A stretch of 37,338 nucleotides of DNA. It comes from DATGHS01 sp035307785. Lineage in GTDB: Bacteria; Planctomycetota; Planctomycetia; Gemmatales; Gemmataceae. The notes beneath the pieces are model-generated. The model did no database searches. It was not told the origin of the DNA and saw nothing but the letters and a program-made list of their open reading frames with translations. A program made the translations under genes and the position numbers. Location: assembly GCA_035307785.1 (NCBI GenBank), contig DATGHS010000311.1, forward strand, positions 1-37,338, given 5' to 3'. Shown one piece after another: positions 18,014-26,323 of the stretch; the stretch's first letter is position 1; the number at the start of each line of letters is the position of its first letter.

Positions 18014-19044
18014 AAAACTTCACTTACTACCGGCCAACCACGGCCGAACAAGCGGTGGCGCTGCTCGATGGCACTTGGGGTCGAACGGAATTGCTCGCCG
18101 GCGGCACGGATCTGCATGACTTGCAGAAGGAATATGTTGCGCAGCCGGAAAAGGTTGTCAGCCTGAATGGCTTGGGGAAGGAATTTCGGCGGATCGGGGC
18201 GATCAATCCACCGGGCGCGTTTTCACCATCCATAACGATTGGGGGCGGAGTTACACTGGCGGAAATCGCGGCCAGCAAGGATTTGGCTGCCTATCCGGCG
18301 CTCACGACTGCGGCCGGACTGATCGGCGGGCCCCAAATTCGCAATATGGGGACGCTTGGTGGCAATCTCTGCCAGCGCAACCGCTGCTGGTACTTCCGCG
18401 ACGAGCACGTGCAATGCCTGCTGAAAGGTGGCCGCAAGTGTTACGCTACCGAGGGGGAGAATCGCTATCACGCGATCTTCACCACTGGGCACCCGTGCGT
18501 GATCGTACATCCTTCCACGCTTGCCCCGGTTTTAATCGCCTACGGCGCCAAGGCAGACGTCCTGGGACCGAAAGGCAAACGCACGATTGAAGTCGAAAAG
18601 CTATTCCAGGCGCCGAAATCGGAAGCGCAACGGGAGCACACGCTAGCGTCGAATGAGGTTCTGCTGTCCGTTCAGTTTGGCTCCGATTCGCCGCAGTTCG
18701 GAAATTTCTTTAACGCCAGTTACGAAGTGCGACACAAGCAAGCGTACGACTGGCCGGCGGTGCAAGCCGCTGTCGCGTTCCACTTCAAACAAGGTTCGAA
18801 AACAGCCGAAGGAGTGCGCATCGTGCTTGGCCACGTTGCGCCCACGCCGCTAGTGGCCGAATCCGCCGCGAAGGCGCTGGAGGGCAAGGAAGTGACGGAA
18901 GCGACCGCCGCCGCGGCCGGCAAAGCTGCCACCGAGGGCGCAGCGCCACTTTCGCAGAATGCCTACAAACTGAAACTCGTGGAGGTGGCCGTGAAGCGCG
19001 CCATCCTGACCGCCGCCGGGGCCAAGCGATACTGGGAGGTGTAA
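18010..19044 (+). CDS. Molybdenum hydroxylase FAD subunit with extra Cys loop
   Basis: 344 residues. The FAD-binding motifs are LAGGTDL (about 29-35) and TLGGNLCQRN (115-124), the CO dehydrogenase M / xanthine dehydrogenase B pattern, followed by a CO-dehydrogenase flavoprotein C-terminal domain. Between them is an insertion with Cys121, 126, 136, 144 and 163 (NLCQRNRCWYFRDEH, QCLLKGGRKCYATEG, HPCVIVHP). In 4-hydroxybenzoyl-CoA reductase the same subunit has an insertion binding a 4Fe-4S cluster; the Cys-rich loop here suggests one too. The subunit passes electrons from the 2Fe-2S subunit to an acceptor. It starts inside the previous stop (ATGA). Confidence 0.92.
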   Translation: MKNFTYYRPTTAEQAVALLDGTWGRTELLAGGTDLHDLQKEYVAQPEKVVSLNGLGKEFRRIGAINPPGAFSPSITIGGGVTLAEIAASKDLAAYPALTTAAGLIGGPQIRNMGTLGGNLCQRNRCWYFRDEHVQCLLKGGRKCYATEGENRYHAIFTTGHPCVIVHPSTLAPVLIAYGAKADVLGPKGKRTIEVEKLFQAPKSEAQREHTLASNEVLLSVQFGSDSPQFGNFFNASYEVRHKQAYDWPAVQAAVAFHFKQGSKTAEGVRIVLGHVAPTPLVAESAAKALEGKEVTEATAAAAGKAATEGAAPLSQNAYKLKLVEVAVKRAILTAAGAKRYWEV

Positions 19045-19046
19045 TT

Positions 19047-19265
19047 ATGCCCGAACTACCGCAAGTCCGCCCGCAGCGTTGCATGAACTTCTGCACGAAA
19101 GCGATGATCGTGCATGGCGAAGGCTTCGGGGAAGCCGCCGACTTCGAAGCCGGGGCTTCCACCACCTGGTGCCTAAGTACCAGCAAGCCGCTCGGCCCCG
19201 ATTACGGAGACGTAAGCCTGGAAGCTTGCTCCGACCCGCAGCGGAGCTGCTATCGGGAGTATTGA
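19047..19265 (+). CDS. Cys-rich 72-residue protein of the molybdenum hydroxylase operon
   Basis: The ATG lies 2 bases after the FAD-subunit stop (TAA-TT-ATG) with GGAGGTG just upstream, so it is translationally coupled. 72 residues, no signal peptide, no TM. Five Cys: 12 and 16 (CMNFC), 42 (TTWCLSTSKPLGP), 61 and 68 (ACSDPQRSC). Gly- and acid-rich middle (GEGFGEAADFEAG). The coding frame ends 25 bases before a strong terminator, and it shares base use with the operon. I know of no family. It may be an accessory subunit, a metallochaperone or an extra electron-transfer protein; these are guesses from context. Confidence 0.75.
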   Translation: MPELPQVRPQRCMNFCTKAMIVHGEGFGEAADFEAGASTTWCLSTSKPLGPDYGDVSLEACSDPQRSCYREY

Positions 19266-19290
19266 TTAGAACAATTCAGTTACGCTAAAT

Positions 19291-19351
19291 CCGGATGCGT
19301 TTCGCGCCGGCCGACAGTTGACGGCGGGCGCGAAACGCATCCGGTTTTTTT
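19291..19351 (+). terminator. Intrinsic terminator of the molybdenum hydroxylase operon
   Basis: Perfect 18-base arms (19291-19308 and 19327-19344; outer sequence CCGGATGCGTTTCGCG) close a loop that can itself pair GCCG with CGGC, and are followed by seven T (19345-19351). It lies 25 bases after the stop of the 72-residue gene. Confidence 0.95.
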
Positions 19352-19409
19352 AATAGACCAATCTCTCAATTATTCCATTTCGTCTCATTCCGGGAACCGT
19401 GCGGCATGC

Positions 19410-19415
19410 TATAAC
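19410..19415 (+). promoter_or_regulatory. Possible -10 element upstream of the caspase-fold gene
   Basis: TATAAC (19410-19415) lies 65 bases before the ATG at 19481, past the terminator. No convincing -35 box is present at 16-18 bases spacing, so this is weak. Confidence 0.25.
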
Positions 19416-19480
19416 ATCGAATAGATAGGCACGCCTGTCCCAGGGGCTAGTGCGCGGTTCTATTGCAGAGGAACAGCGGA

Positions 19481-21781
19481 ATGGCGGCAAAGAAGCTGGC
19501 GGTGTGTCCAGGCTGCAAAAAGGTCGTGAAGGTGCCGGTGGATGCCGGCGCCATGGCGGTGAAATGTAAGCATTGCGGCATGGTGTCGCAAGTCAAGCGC
19601 CCGGAAAAGCTGGCCGAACCGGCGGGGGGTAGCAGTCAACCCGCCGCCGTTGCGACCCAGCCTGCGAAAACTGCTGCAACGGTTCAATCGGCCTTGCCCG
19701 AGGTGACGGTCACCCGTCCCCAGCCAGTCCACGAGACTCCGGTGCCGCGGATCACCTCCACGTTTCCGGTCCCGGTGCCGCCGCCCATGCCGGCTTCGGC
19801 CAGCGGCTGGGAATCATTGCAAGATGACCCCACCGGCGAAGCGGATGCCCCGACCGTCGGCTCGGTGGGCCGGCGCAATTATCGCCGCAATCGTAGCCAT
19901 ACACCAATCATTGTTGCGGTCGCGATCCTGATGTTGTGCATCGGCGGCGCTTTGGCCGCCGCGCTACTCGCGCCCAAGATAAAGAAAGAAATCCGCGAGC
20001 AGGAAGCAAACAAAGAGAAGAACTTGCAACCTGCCGGCCCGACAGTCGTATTTAACCAGCCGGCGCCATTGAACACCCCAATCTCGGCCGCCACAGGCCC
20101 CAAAAAGACCGAGCAGCCCGAAATACCCGAGGTGCACAGCAAGTACCCACGGCGCTTGCTGGGGATTTGCGTTTCCAATTATCTCTACGCGAACCCCATC
20201 GCGTACGGAGGCCGAACGTCGCGCACTTCGCATGATTTCGGTGCGGTCCTCAAGCGGCTTTCCGAAAAGCTGCACATCGACAAGAGTCAGGTTTATGAAC
20301 TTAGCGACGGCGCCAAGCCGATCCGCCAGCCAATCAAGAAAGTAATCGAGCTGAGTATCCAACAGTTCATGGAGACCTGCCGGCCGCAGGATCGCATCAT
20401 CTTCATCCTCACGGCGCACGCGCTCGAAATCGACGGCAAGCCGTACATTGTGCCTATCGAAGGCGACCTCGAAGACCCGCGCGGGCTAATTGAACTCAAG
20501 TGGGTGATGGACCAGCTGGCTACATGCAAGGCCCAGCAAAAGATCTTTCTAGCCGACTTCAACCGCTACCAGAGCGTGGCCGGCGAGACGCGGCCGAGCG
20601 GCGGCAAGATGTCACCCAAGATCGAGGAAATGCTCAAGCACCCGCCAGCGGGCGTGCAGGTCTGGAGCGCGTGTTCGGCCGGACAATACTCCTACGAATA
20701 CGACGACGCGACTTACAACCGCATGGCCCTCAACGGCGGGCTGTTGCTGAACGAGTTCTTCTACGCGTTCCAAACGGGCGGCGAAGGAATTCAGAAACCG
20801 GAAGATCCGCTGCCCATCGAACGGCTTGCCAAGAAGGTCGATGAAGACGTGTCGAAGGCCGTGCAAGAGATCGAGCACGCCGACCAGACGCCGTTCCTGG
20901 CCGGCGAGCCCAAGGCCGAGGCGGTCGCCTACAACGCCGAAGAACCGCTGCCGAAAATGTTCGAGATTCCCACACCCGAAAAGGCCTTCGAGAAGGGCGT
21001 GGTCTCGGCCAACGAAATACGCGACATTCTGCGCGAGATCGAGATCCCACCGATCAAAGTCGAGAAGGACAAAGGAGACATCGGCTTCCAGTTCGATCGC
21101 GTGCTGCCGTTCTCCGGCGACGTGATGGACAAGTTCAAGCTCGACAAATCCATTGAAGAGATCAAGAAGGAAGTCGAAGGCAAGCCGGAAAAATATCCGC
21201 TGCGCATGGCGGTGATCAACGCCGTCGAGGGACTGCGCGAACTGCGCGGCTCGGAAGCCGGTGAGAAGGATTTGCCCGACACCTTCGACAAAGCGCAAGA
21301 CACCGATGCCCGGAAGGCCGCTTTCAAAAAGCTGCAGGAAAGCCCGGCCCGCGTGATGGCCAAGCTGCGCGATCTGCATGATGATCTGGAGAAGGCGGGT
21401 GAGGATCGTAAGGACGAAAAATCGAAGCGCTGGCAAGCGCACTACGACTACATCTTCGCCCAGGTGAAATTCCGCTTAGCCTACATGAACGAATTCAGCC
21501 TGATGGTAGGCAAGATTCGCAAGAGCGAATTGCCGGAGCTGGCCGAAGGGCAAACCGGCTGGAAGATTTCCGCCAGCGACAACATGTCAAGCTCCACCGA
21601 GTTCAAAGACATGGTGCGCGACGCAAAGAAGCTCCTGCAGAAGATTATCAAAGATTACCCCGGCACGCCGTGGGAAGTGCTGGCCAAACGTGACAAGAAG
21701 ATTTCGCTCGGTCTGAAATGGGTGCCCATCGGCGGCGGCGACGGCGACGAAATGCCGGCGATGAAGAAGGAAAAGAAGTAG
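19481..21781 (+). CDS. Membrane-anchored zinc-ribbon / caspase-fold (C14-like) protein, predicted inactive
   Basis: The ATG at 19481 has GAGGA 8 bases upstream; 766 residues. Residues 1-35 form a zinc ribbon (Cys9, 12, 29, 32: CPGC and CKHC). A Pro/Ala-rich linker follows, then one TM helix (142-164). Residues about 222-425 resemble a caspase fold: RRLLGICVSNYLYANPIAYG, DRIIFILTAHALEIDGKPYIVP with His313 at the catalytic His site, and KIFLADFNRYQSVAGETRPSG at the strand that should carry the catalytic Cys. Here it reads Asp359-Phe360-Asn361, so no Cys is present. WSACSAGQYSYEYDD follows. The rest is a long helical domain rich in charge (VMDKFKLDKSIEEIKKEVEG) with no recognised domain. The caspase call is by fold pattern only. 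Confidence 0.7.
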   Translation: MAAKKLAVCPGCKKVVKVPVDAGAMAVKCKHCGMVSQVKRPEKLAEPAGGSSQPAAVATQPAKTAATVQSALPEVTVTRPQPVHETPVPRITSTFPVPVPPPMPASASGWESLQDDPTGEADAPTVGSVGRRNYRRNRSHTPIIVAVAILMLCIGGALAAALLAPKIKKEIREQEANKEKNLQPAGPTVVFNQPAPLNTPISAATGPKKTEQPEIPEVHSKYPRRLLGICVSNYLYANPIAYGGRTSRTSHDFGAVLKRLSEKLHIDKSQVYELSDGAKPIRQPIKKVIELSIQQFMETCRPQDRIIFILTAHALEIDGKPYIVPIEGDLEDPRGLIELKWVMDQLATCKAQQKIFLADFNRYQSVAGETRPSGGKMSPKIEEMLKHPPAGVQVWSACSAGQYSYEYDDATYNRMALNGGLLLNEFFYAFQTGGEGIQKPEDPLPIERLAKKVDEDVSKAVQEIEHADQTPFLAGEPKAEAVAYNAEEPLPKMFEIPTPEKAFEKGVVSANEIRDILREIEIPPIKVEKDKGDIGFQFDRVLPFSGDVMDKFKLDKSIEEIKKEVEGKPEKYPLRMAVINAVEGLRELRGSEAGEKDLPDTFDKAQDTDARKAAFKKLQESPARVMAKLRDLHDDLEKAGEDRKDEKSKRWQAHYDYIFAQVKFRLAYMNEFSLMVGKIRKSELPELAEGQTGWKISASDNMSSSTEFKDMVRDAKKLLQKIIKDYPGTPWEVLAKRDKKISLGLKWVPIGGGDGDEMPAMKKEKK

Positions 21782-21912
21782 ATTTGTACAACGCCGCAAT
21801 CGGCAATTGTCGTTTGCGGCTCATTTCTCTTGACGTTCCATGCCGAACCGCAAACAATAGACGCAGTATCCAACCGACTATTCCGCTCCTGCTCCTCTGG
21901 AGGTGCTTGTTT

Positions 21913-22575
21913 ATGCGCTATGCATTCCTGTTTGCCGCTGTTGCGGCGATTGTGGCCGTTTCCGCATCCGTCGCCGGCGAGATCACCGGTCAATACGTGG
22001 AAGCCCGAACCTGCGATGTCTACACCGGCCCGTGCTTTGCAAATGCCGATACCGGTCTCACCGGCCGGAATGCCGTCATGGCCTGGAAGATTGACAAGGG
22101 CTCGCTGGGCGATGTAAAACTCGACGGGCTATCCGTGGTGGCAGTCATCGCCGCGGGCGACACGCTGGGAACACGGCAAGTCCGCGCTGGCAAGGCCATC
22201 GTGATTGTGGATGAAAAAGCGTCCGCCGCGCAAAAAGAAGCGCTGGTTCAGCTGGTCCACAAGCAGGCCGGCGAGTTGGCCGACAATATCATCTCCGTGC
22301 GCTCCGCCCCGGTGGAATTCACGATCAAGGTTTGTCACGGCAATGGCTGTGCCGTCGTGGAAGCGGGAGATGCCAAGGTTGAGACGCGCTGCATTGACAT
22401 GAAACACGACAAGGGTTGCGGAAACGAAACCGCCTTTTACCCCCCGCTGGCACGCGGGGTTAAAGCCACGCCGGCCGTCAGCACGGAACATAGTTTCACG
22501 GGCAAGGCCTTCAACGAAACCTGGCAAGACTCCGAACGCCGCGGAGCATACGTGGGCACATTTACGATACGCTAA
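21913..22575 (+). CDS. Exported DUF1326-family protein
   Basis: The ATG at 21913 has GGAGGTG 7 bases upstream and begins a signal peptide (MRYAFLFAAVAAIVAVSASVAG); 220 residues. It then reads GQYVEARTCDVYTGPCFANADTGLTGRNAVMAW (part: YVEARTCDVYTGPC), the DUF1326 hallmark, with a second Cys pair in KVCHGNGC and another in RCIDMKHDKGCG. DUF1326 proteins are of unknown function; the paired Cys, especially CDVYTGPC, hint at metal or thiol chemistry. It is followed by another small exported protein after 86 bases. Confidence 0.85.
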   Translation: MRYAFLFAAVAAIVAVSASVAGEITGQYVEARTCDVYTGPCFANADTGLTGRNAVMAWKIDKGSLGDVKLDGLSVVAVIAAGDTLGTRQVRAGKAIVIVDEKASAAQKEALVQLVHKQAGELADNIISVRSAPVEFTIKVCHGNGCAVVEAGDAKVETRCIDMKHDKGCGNETAFYPPLARGVKATPAVSTEHSFTGKAFNETWQDSERRGAYVGTFTIR

Positions 22576-22602
22576 GTTCGCCAGGCTTTGATTTTTCCGT
22601 AC

Positions 22603-22640
22603 ATAGGGCTTATAGGACTCTGGGGTCGTATAGGCCCTAT
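22603..22640. repeat. Imperfect palindrome TATAGG-type between the two exported-protein genes
   Basis: Arms 22603-22618 (ATAGGGCTTATAGGAC) and 22625-22640 (GTCGTATAGGCCCTAT) pair except one mismatch and one wobble, with a six-base loop. The tail reads TTGCTTTTCC, so it may also terminate transcription of the DUF1326 gene. It is 22 bases before the next ATG. Confidence 0.7.
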
Positions 22641-22661
22641 TTGCTTTTCCGGAGCTAAACC

Positions 22662-23345
22662 ATGCTCAAGCGCATGCTTGCCGTGCTGGCAGTATTCACC
22701 GTGTGCACGTCGGCCGCTTTCGCCGACGACGCGCCTTACAAGCTCAAGAGCGAAAAAGTCCCGCCGCCGAAAGAGCTTAGCGAGCCCATCCGCAAGCTGC
22801 TGTCCGACGACGCGCTGCAACTAACCGAGGCCAGCGGCGAAACCGCAATCACCTTCTGGTTTCGCACCGCAATTCCGGCCCAGGCTGCCGAGGAGCAGAT
22901 CAAGAACGGCCTCACCTACAGGGAGGTGCCCGTGACCACGGTTATCGGCGCAGTGCAATTCGCCAAGCCCTGGACCGATTACCGCAAGCAGAAGATTCCG
23001 GCCGGCGTGTACACGCTGCGGTTGGCAATACAGCCAATGGACGGCGATCACATGGGCACAGCGCCCTATGGTGATTTTTGTTTGCTAAGCCCCGCTGCCA
23101 AAGATCAATCGGCTGACACCATGGAACCGAAAGCGCTTTTCGAAATGAGCGCCGGGGCGCCGGGCGGGACACATCCGGGCGTGATGTTGCTGTACCCCAA
23201 CAGCAAGCCGGAAGCCGAACCAAAGTTGACCGCTAAGCCAAACGGTTCGGCGGTGCTGTACGTGAAACGCGCCGTCGATGCGGGCGGCAAGCAAGCAGCG
23301 CTGGGCTTTGGGTTTACCGTGGCGGGGACGACGACTGCGGAATGA
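22662..23345 (+). CDS. Exported protein of unknown function
   Basis: 227 residues, GGAGC before the ATG. A signal peptide (MLKRMLAVLAVFTVCTSAAFADD) leads to a beta-rich domain: ETAITFWFRTAIPAQ, YREVPVTTVIGAVQFAKPWTDYR, IPAGVYTLRLAIQPMDGDHMG and GDFCLLSPAAKD. The pattern of beta strands, with IPAGVYTLRL, resembles beta-sandwich domains but I cannot name a family with confidence. It lies in tandem with DUF1326 and ends just before a strong palindrome. No catalytic motif is evident. Confidence 0.75.
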   Translation: MLKRMLAVLAVFTVCTSAAFADDAPYKLKSEKVPPPKELSEPIRKLLSDDALQLTEASGETAITFWFRTAIPAQAAEEQIKNGLTYREVPVTTVIGAVQFAKPWTDYRKQKIPAGVYTLRLAIQPMDGDHMGTAPYGDFCLLSPAAKDQSADTMEPKALFEMSAGAPGGTHPGVMLLYPNSKPEAEPKLTAKPNGSAVLYVKRAVDAGGKQAALGFGFTVAGTTTAE

Positions 23346-23351
23346 TTCCTG

Positions 23352-23408
23352 GTGGGGCACGATTTCATCGTGCCCGACGATAAACGGCACGATGAAATTG
23401 TGCCCCAC
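23352..23408. terminator. 23-base inverted repeat between convergent genes (bidirectional terminator or repeat)
   Basis: Arms 23352-23374 and 23386-23408 (core GGGGCACGATTTCATCGTGCC) match with one mismatch; the loop is 11 bases. It sits between the stop of the plus-strand exported gene (23345) and that of the minus-strand kinase (23415). It lacks a U-run on both sides. The core is a typical planctomycete intergenic palindrome (recollection). Confidence 0.65.
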
Positions 23409-23414
23409 GGGGCA

Positions 23415-26129
23415 TTACTGCGGCGGAACGCCGGCCGGGCCGCCGGGCACGGTGGCCGCCTTCGAGTCCCTGGAGTAGCGCAGGAATTGATCGGAATTCG
23501 GATCGGACGAGGTCAAAATCACATCGGCCTCTGGAGCACCAATCGGAGCGTTGCCCTCGTGGCTGTCCTTCGAGCGACCGTTTCCCTTCACTGCAAGATT
23601 CGGCGGCAGCTTCCCATCGGGCGCCGACATGATAGCTGCGCATTTCACGAACAGGTTTTGCGTGATCGCGACTTGATTATCGATCCCGTCCGCATTCTTC
23701 GCCGGCCATGGCGCTTCCACAAAGAACGCGCTTCCTTTCACGTCGAAAAACGTGTTCGACTGCAATTTCATCTGCAAGTAAGTCTTCGGCGCCGGCTTTT
23801 GGAACACGACCGCATTCTGCGCCTGAAAAATCCGATTGCGCTGGAAAGTCACGTCCTGGGCCGAGCCTTTCACCATCAGAGCAGTCTTGCCGCTTCCGTC
23901 AACCACGCAGTCTTGAATCACGACATCCTCATTCGCTGGGATCGAGTAGGTCGTGCTGGCAAATAGATAGATCGTCGCTTCGCTGCTGGCAGTGCCGGAA
24001 GCCCGGACCCTGGTGAAGGTGATAGGGCGATCCTTTTCGCCCTTCGCATTGCTGAGCTTGATGGCAGACAGCTTGCAGTTGACGATCCGAACATCCTCAA
24101 AAGTGAGGCCTGGACAATGCGAATAAAGATAGATCCCGTTTTCGGCTCGGTTCTGGCCATCAAACGAAAAGCCCTTGATATGCACGCCTTCCACGTCGTT
24201 GAGTTGCAGCACAGCCTTGGTGCCGGTCTTAGGGTCCACGTTTGGCGGCAAGCGCCAGCTTATGTAAGTCCCCGGTGCTACATCGGCCTCAATGGAAATG
24301 CCTTTCGGCAAGCGGACGTTTTCCCAGCGTTCCTCGATGTCGCTGCGCACGAGAATCCGGCTTCCGGGCTTCGCTTTCGTAATGGCTTCCCACAGGTAGC
24401 GGTAGGCGCTGCCTCTTGCATTGGCGTCCACAATCAATAACGCCCCGTCGCCTTGCTCGGTCGTGTTGGTAGATGGTGTGTTCCTGGGTTTGCCGCCGAA
24501 CACGCCAAGTGCGAACGCGGCCGCCACCGTCGCCACGCCAAGCAGCACCCCTGCCAGCGCCAACAACGCCCACTTCGGCACGCCCTTGAGGGCTGCCGGC
24601 ATGGGAGCGGCCACTTTTTTAGCCGACTTGGGTGCCTGCAGGGTGGCGCTGGGCGGCTTGTAGGTGGGCTGCTTGCGATCGGTGTCGCCCTGGGCGCGGG
24701 GATTCGGCGTCTCCGCGGTGAAAGCTGCCCAATCCTGATTCGGCTCATCGTGACTCGGCGGGAAGGCCGGAACGGTTTGCGGTGGCGGCGTTACGGCAAT
24801 GGCGGGTTTGGAATTCGGGCGGGGAGCATCGCGCCGAATCGGGGCCGCTTCGGTCGGGCTCAGCTGTTTGGGCGCCTGAGCGTTGAGGCCTGGCACTGTA
24901 GGGCGGGATGAACCCAGTGTGGTTGCCGGCGGCGCCAAACCAATCTCCGCTTTGCTCGAAGCGGGGTGCGGAGCAGAAGGAGTGGATGGAATGGCTGGTC
25001 GCGGCGGCGGTGTGGCCGGGGCCGATATGCTGGGGCTCGCCATGGCCGCGGGACTGAGCTTCGGCATCTCGTCTTCCGGCGGCGGGGGAATCGGCGTGGT
25101 GATGAGCGGCGCGAGCGCCTCGGCTACTGCCGCTGGCGACTGGTAGCGCAGGCTCACATCCTTCGTCATCATCTTTTCGACGACTGCCACCACCTCCGCC
25201 GGTACCTCTGGCCGAATTTGGGGTATCGGCTTCGGATCGCGCGTCTGGTGCCAGATGAGCTTTTGCGCCACCGTGCCTTCGGTGAACGGCGGGCTGCCGG
25301 TGAGGAGGAAGTAAAAGGTAGCGCCCAGGCTGTAAATATCAGCACGAATATCCACGTTGTGGCTGTCGATGGCTTGTTCCGGGGCCAGATAATCGGCCGT
25401 GCCGAGCACACTTTCATCGTACTTGCGAGTCAGCAGGTCATCTTCGTCGTGGAAGAAGCGGGCCAAACCCATGTCCAGAATCTTCACTAGCCCGTAACGA
25501 TCCACCAGAATATTGCCTGGCTTGATGTCGCGGTGAACGAGCCCGGCCGTGTCGAATGCATGCTGCAGTCCCTTGGCCGAATCGTACATGTAGTGGCAGG
25601 CGCGCAACGGGCTCATCGGCCCCGTTTTCTTGATGATCTCCTGAAAGTTGCTGCCGTCGACATACTCCATCACCAGGAAGTGCAGATTGTCATCCTGGTC
25701 AATGTCATAGGCGCGAACGATATTCGGATGGTCGAGTGCCGCCACGGCACGGGCTTCGCGATAGAAGCGTTCGAGCGAAGACGGGTCGTCAGCCTTCGCG
25801 GCCGGCAGCACCTTGACTGCGACACGCCGTCGCATCATCGTATGTTCGCAGAGAAACACCTGGCCCATGCCGCCGGAGCCGAGGCGCTCGAGAACTTTGT
25901 AGCGGCCGATCTTGAATCGCTTCCATTTTCCCAACAAGAGCTGCTCGGCCTGGAAAAAAGTCAGAAAGCCATCGCGAATCATCAATCCGGCGAGTTTATT
26001 CGGTTCACTTGGAAGCTGATTGGCGGATTGGAGCTGCTGAACATAAGCGGTCAGGCGCTTGTCGTCTTCGACAATGCCGCTACGGCGTGTCAATTCCAGG
26101 AACTCGGTCACGGATGAGGGCGCTGGCAT
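23415..26129 (-). CDS. Transmembrane Ser/Thr protein kinase with parallel beta-helix-like outer domain
   Basis: 904 residues; AAGGA lies upstream of the ATG. Residues about 1-75 are a planctomycete-type N-terminal extension. The kinase domain (about 76-341) has GSGGMGQV, VAVK with Lys106, HRDIKPGNILVD with Asp201, DMG (Asp219) instead of DFG, and GTADYLAPEQ. A Pro/Ala-rich linker (about 345-515) leads to a single TM helix (520-545). The outer part has repeated strand-turn units (GIYLYSHCPGLTFEDVRIVN, ATIYLFASTTYSIPANEDVV, ALMVKGSAQDVTFQRNRIFQ) typical of right-handed parallel beta-helix proteins. It therefore should sense a carbohydrate or other ligand outside and phosphorylate inside; the ligand is unknown. 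Confidence 0.9.
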   Translation of the reverse strand: MPAPSSVTEFLELTRRSGIVEDDKRLTAYVQQLQSANQLPSEPNKLAGLMIRDGFLTFFQAEQLLLGKWKRFKIGRYKVLERLGSGGMGQVFLCEHTMMRRRVAVKVLPAAKADDPSSLERFYREARAVAALDHPNIVRAYDIDQDDNLHFLVMEYVDGSNFQEIIKKTGPMSPLRACHYMYDSAKGLQHAFDTAGLVHRDIKPGNILVDRYGLVKILDMGLARFFHDEDDLLTRKYDESVLGTADYLAPEQAIDSHNVDIRADIYSLGATFYFLLTGSPPFTEGTVAQKLIWHQTRDPKPIPQIRPEVPAEVVAVVEKMMTKDVSLRYQSPAAVAEALAPLITTPIPPPPEDEMPKLSPAAMASPSISAPATPPPRPAIPSTPSAPHPASSKAEIGLAPPATTLGSSRPTVPGLNAQAPKQLSPTEAAPIRRDAPRPNSKPAIAVTPPPQTVPAFPPSHDEPNQDWAAFTAETPNPRAQGDTDRKQPTYKPPSATLQAPKSAKKVAAPMPAALKGVPKWALLALAGVLLGVATVAAAFALGVFGGKPRNTPSTNTTEQGDGALLIVDANARGSAYRYLWEAITKAKPGSRILVRSDIEERWENVRLPKGISIEADVAPGTYISWRLPPNVDPKTGTKAVLQLNDVEGVHIKGFSFDGQNRAENGIYLYSHCPGLTFEDVRIVNCKLSAIKLSNAKGEKDRPITFTRVRASGTASSEATIYLFASTTYSIPANEDVVIQDCVVDGSGKTALMVKGSAQDVTFQRNRIFQAQNAVVFQKPAPKTYLQMKLQSNTFFDVKGSAFFVEAPWPAKNADGIDNQVAITQNLFVKCAAIMSAPDGKLPPNLAVKGNGRSKDSHEGNAPIGAPEADVILTSSDPNSDQFLRYSRDSKAATVPGGPAGVPPQ

Positions 26130-26323
26130 CGGCCTTCCTTCTCGAAGCGTCTCAAGGTTCTCAATCTGCTGCGGGGCGACTTCTGCGGCCCGGCATCGTT
26201 TGCCAGGTGGGCTTCCCGCATTTTGGTCTCCGGACCGAAGGCGACGGCTTCCAGAACGCTTTTCTCAACATATGAGCGAATCGAGCGCGAGGATGGGAAA
26301 TTATGAGATTTCGTCTCTTCTAC

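Noticed and set aside
20612..21442. Minus-strand open frame of 276 residues
   Set aside because: Lies wholly within the caspase-fold gene; long only because of GC-rich codon bias.
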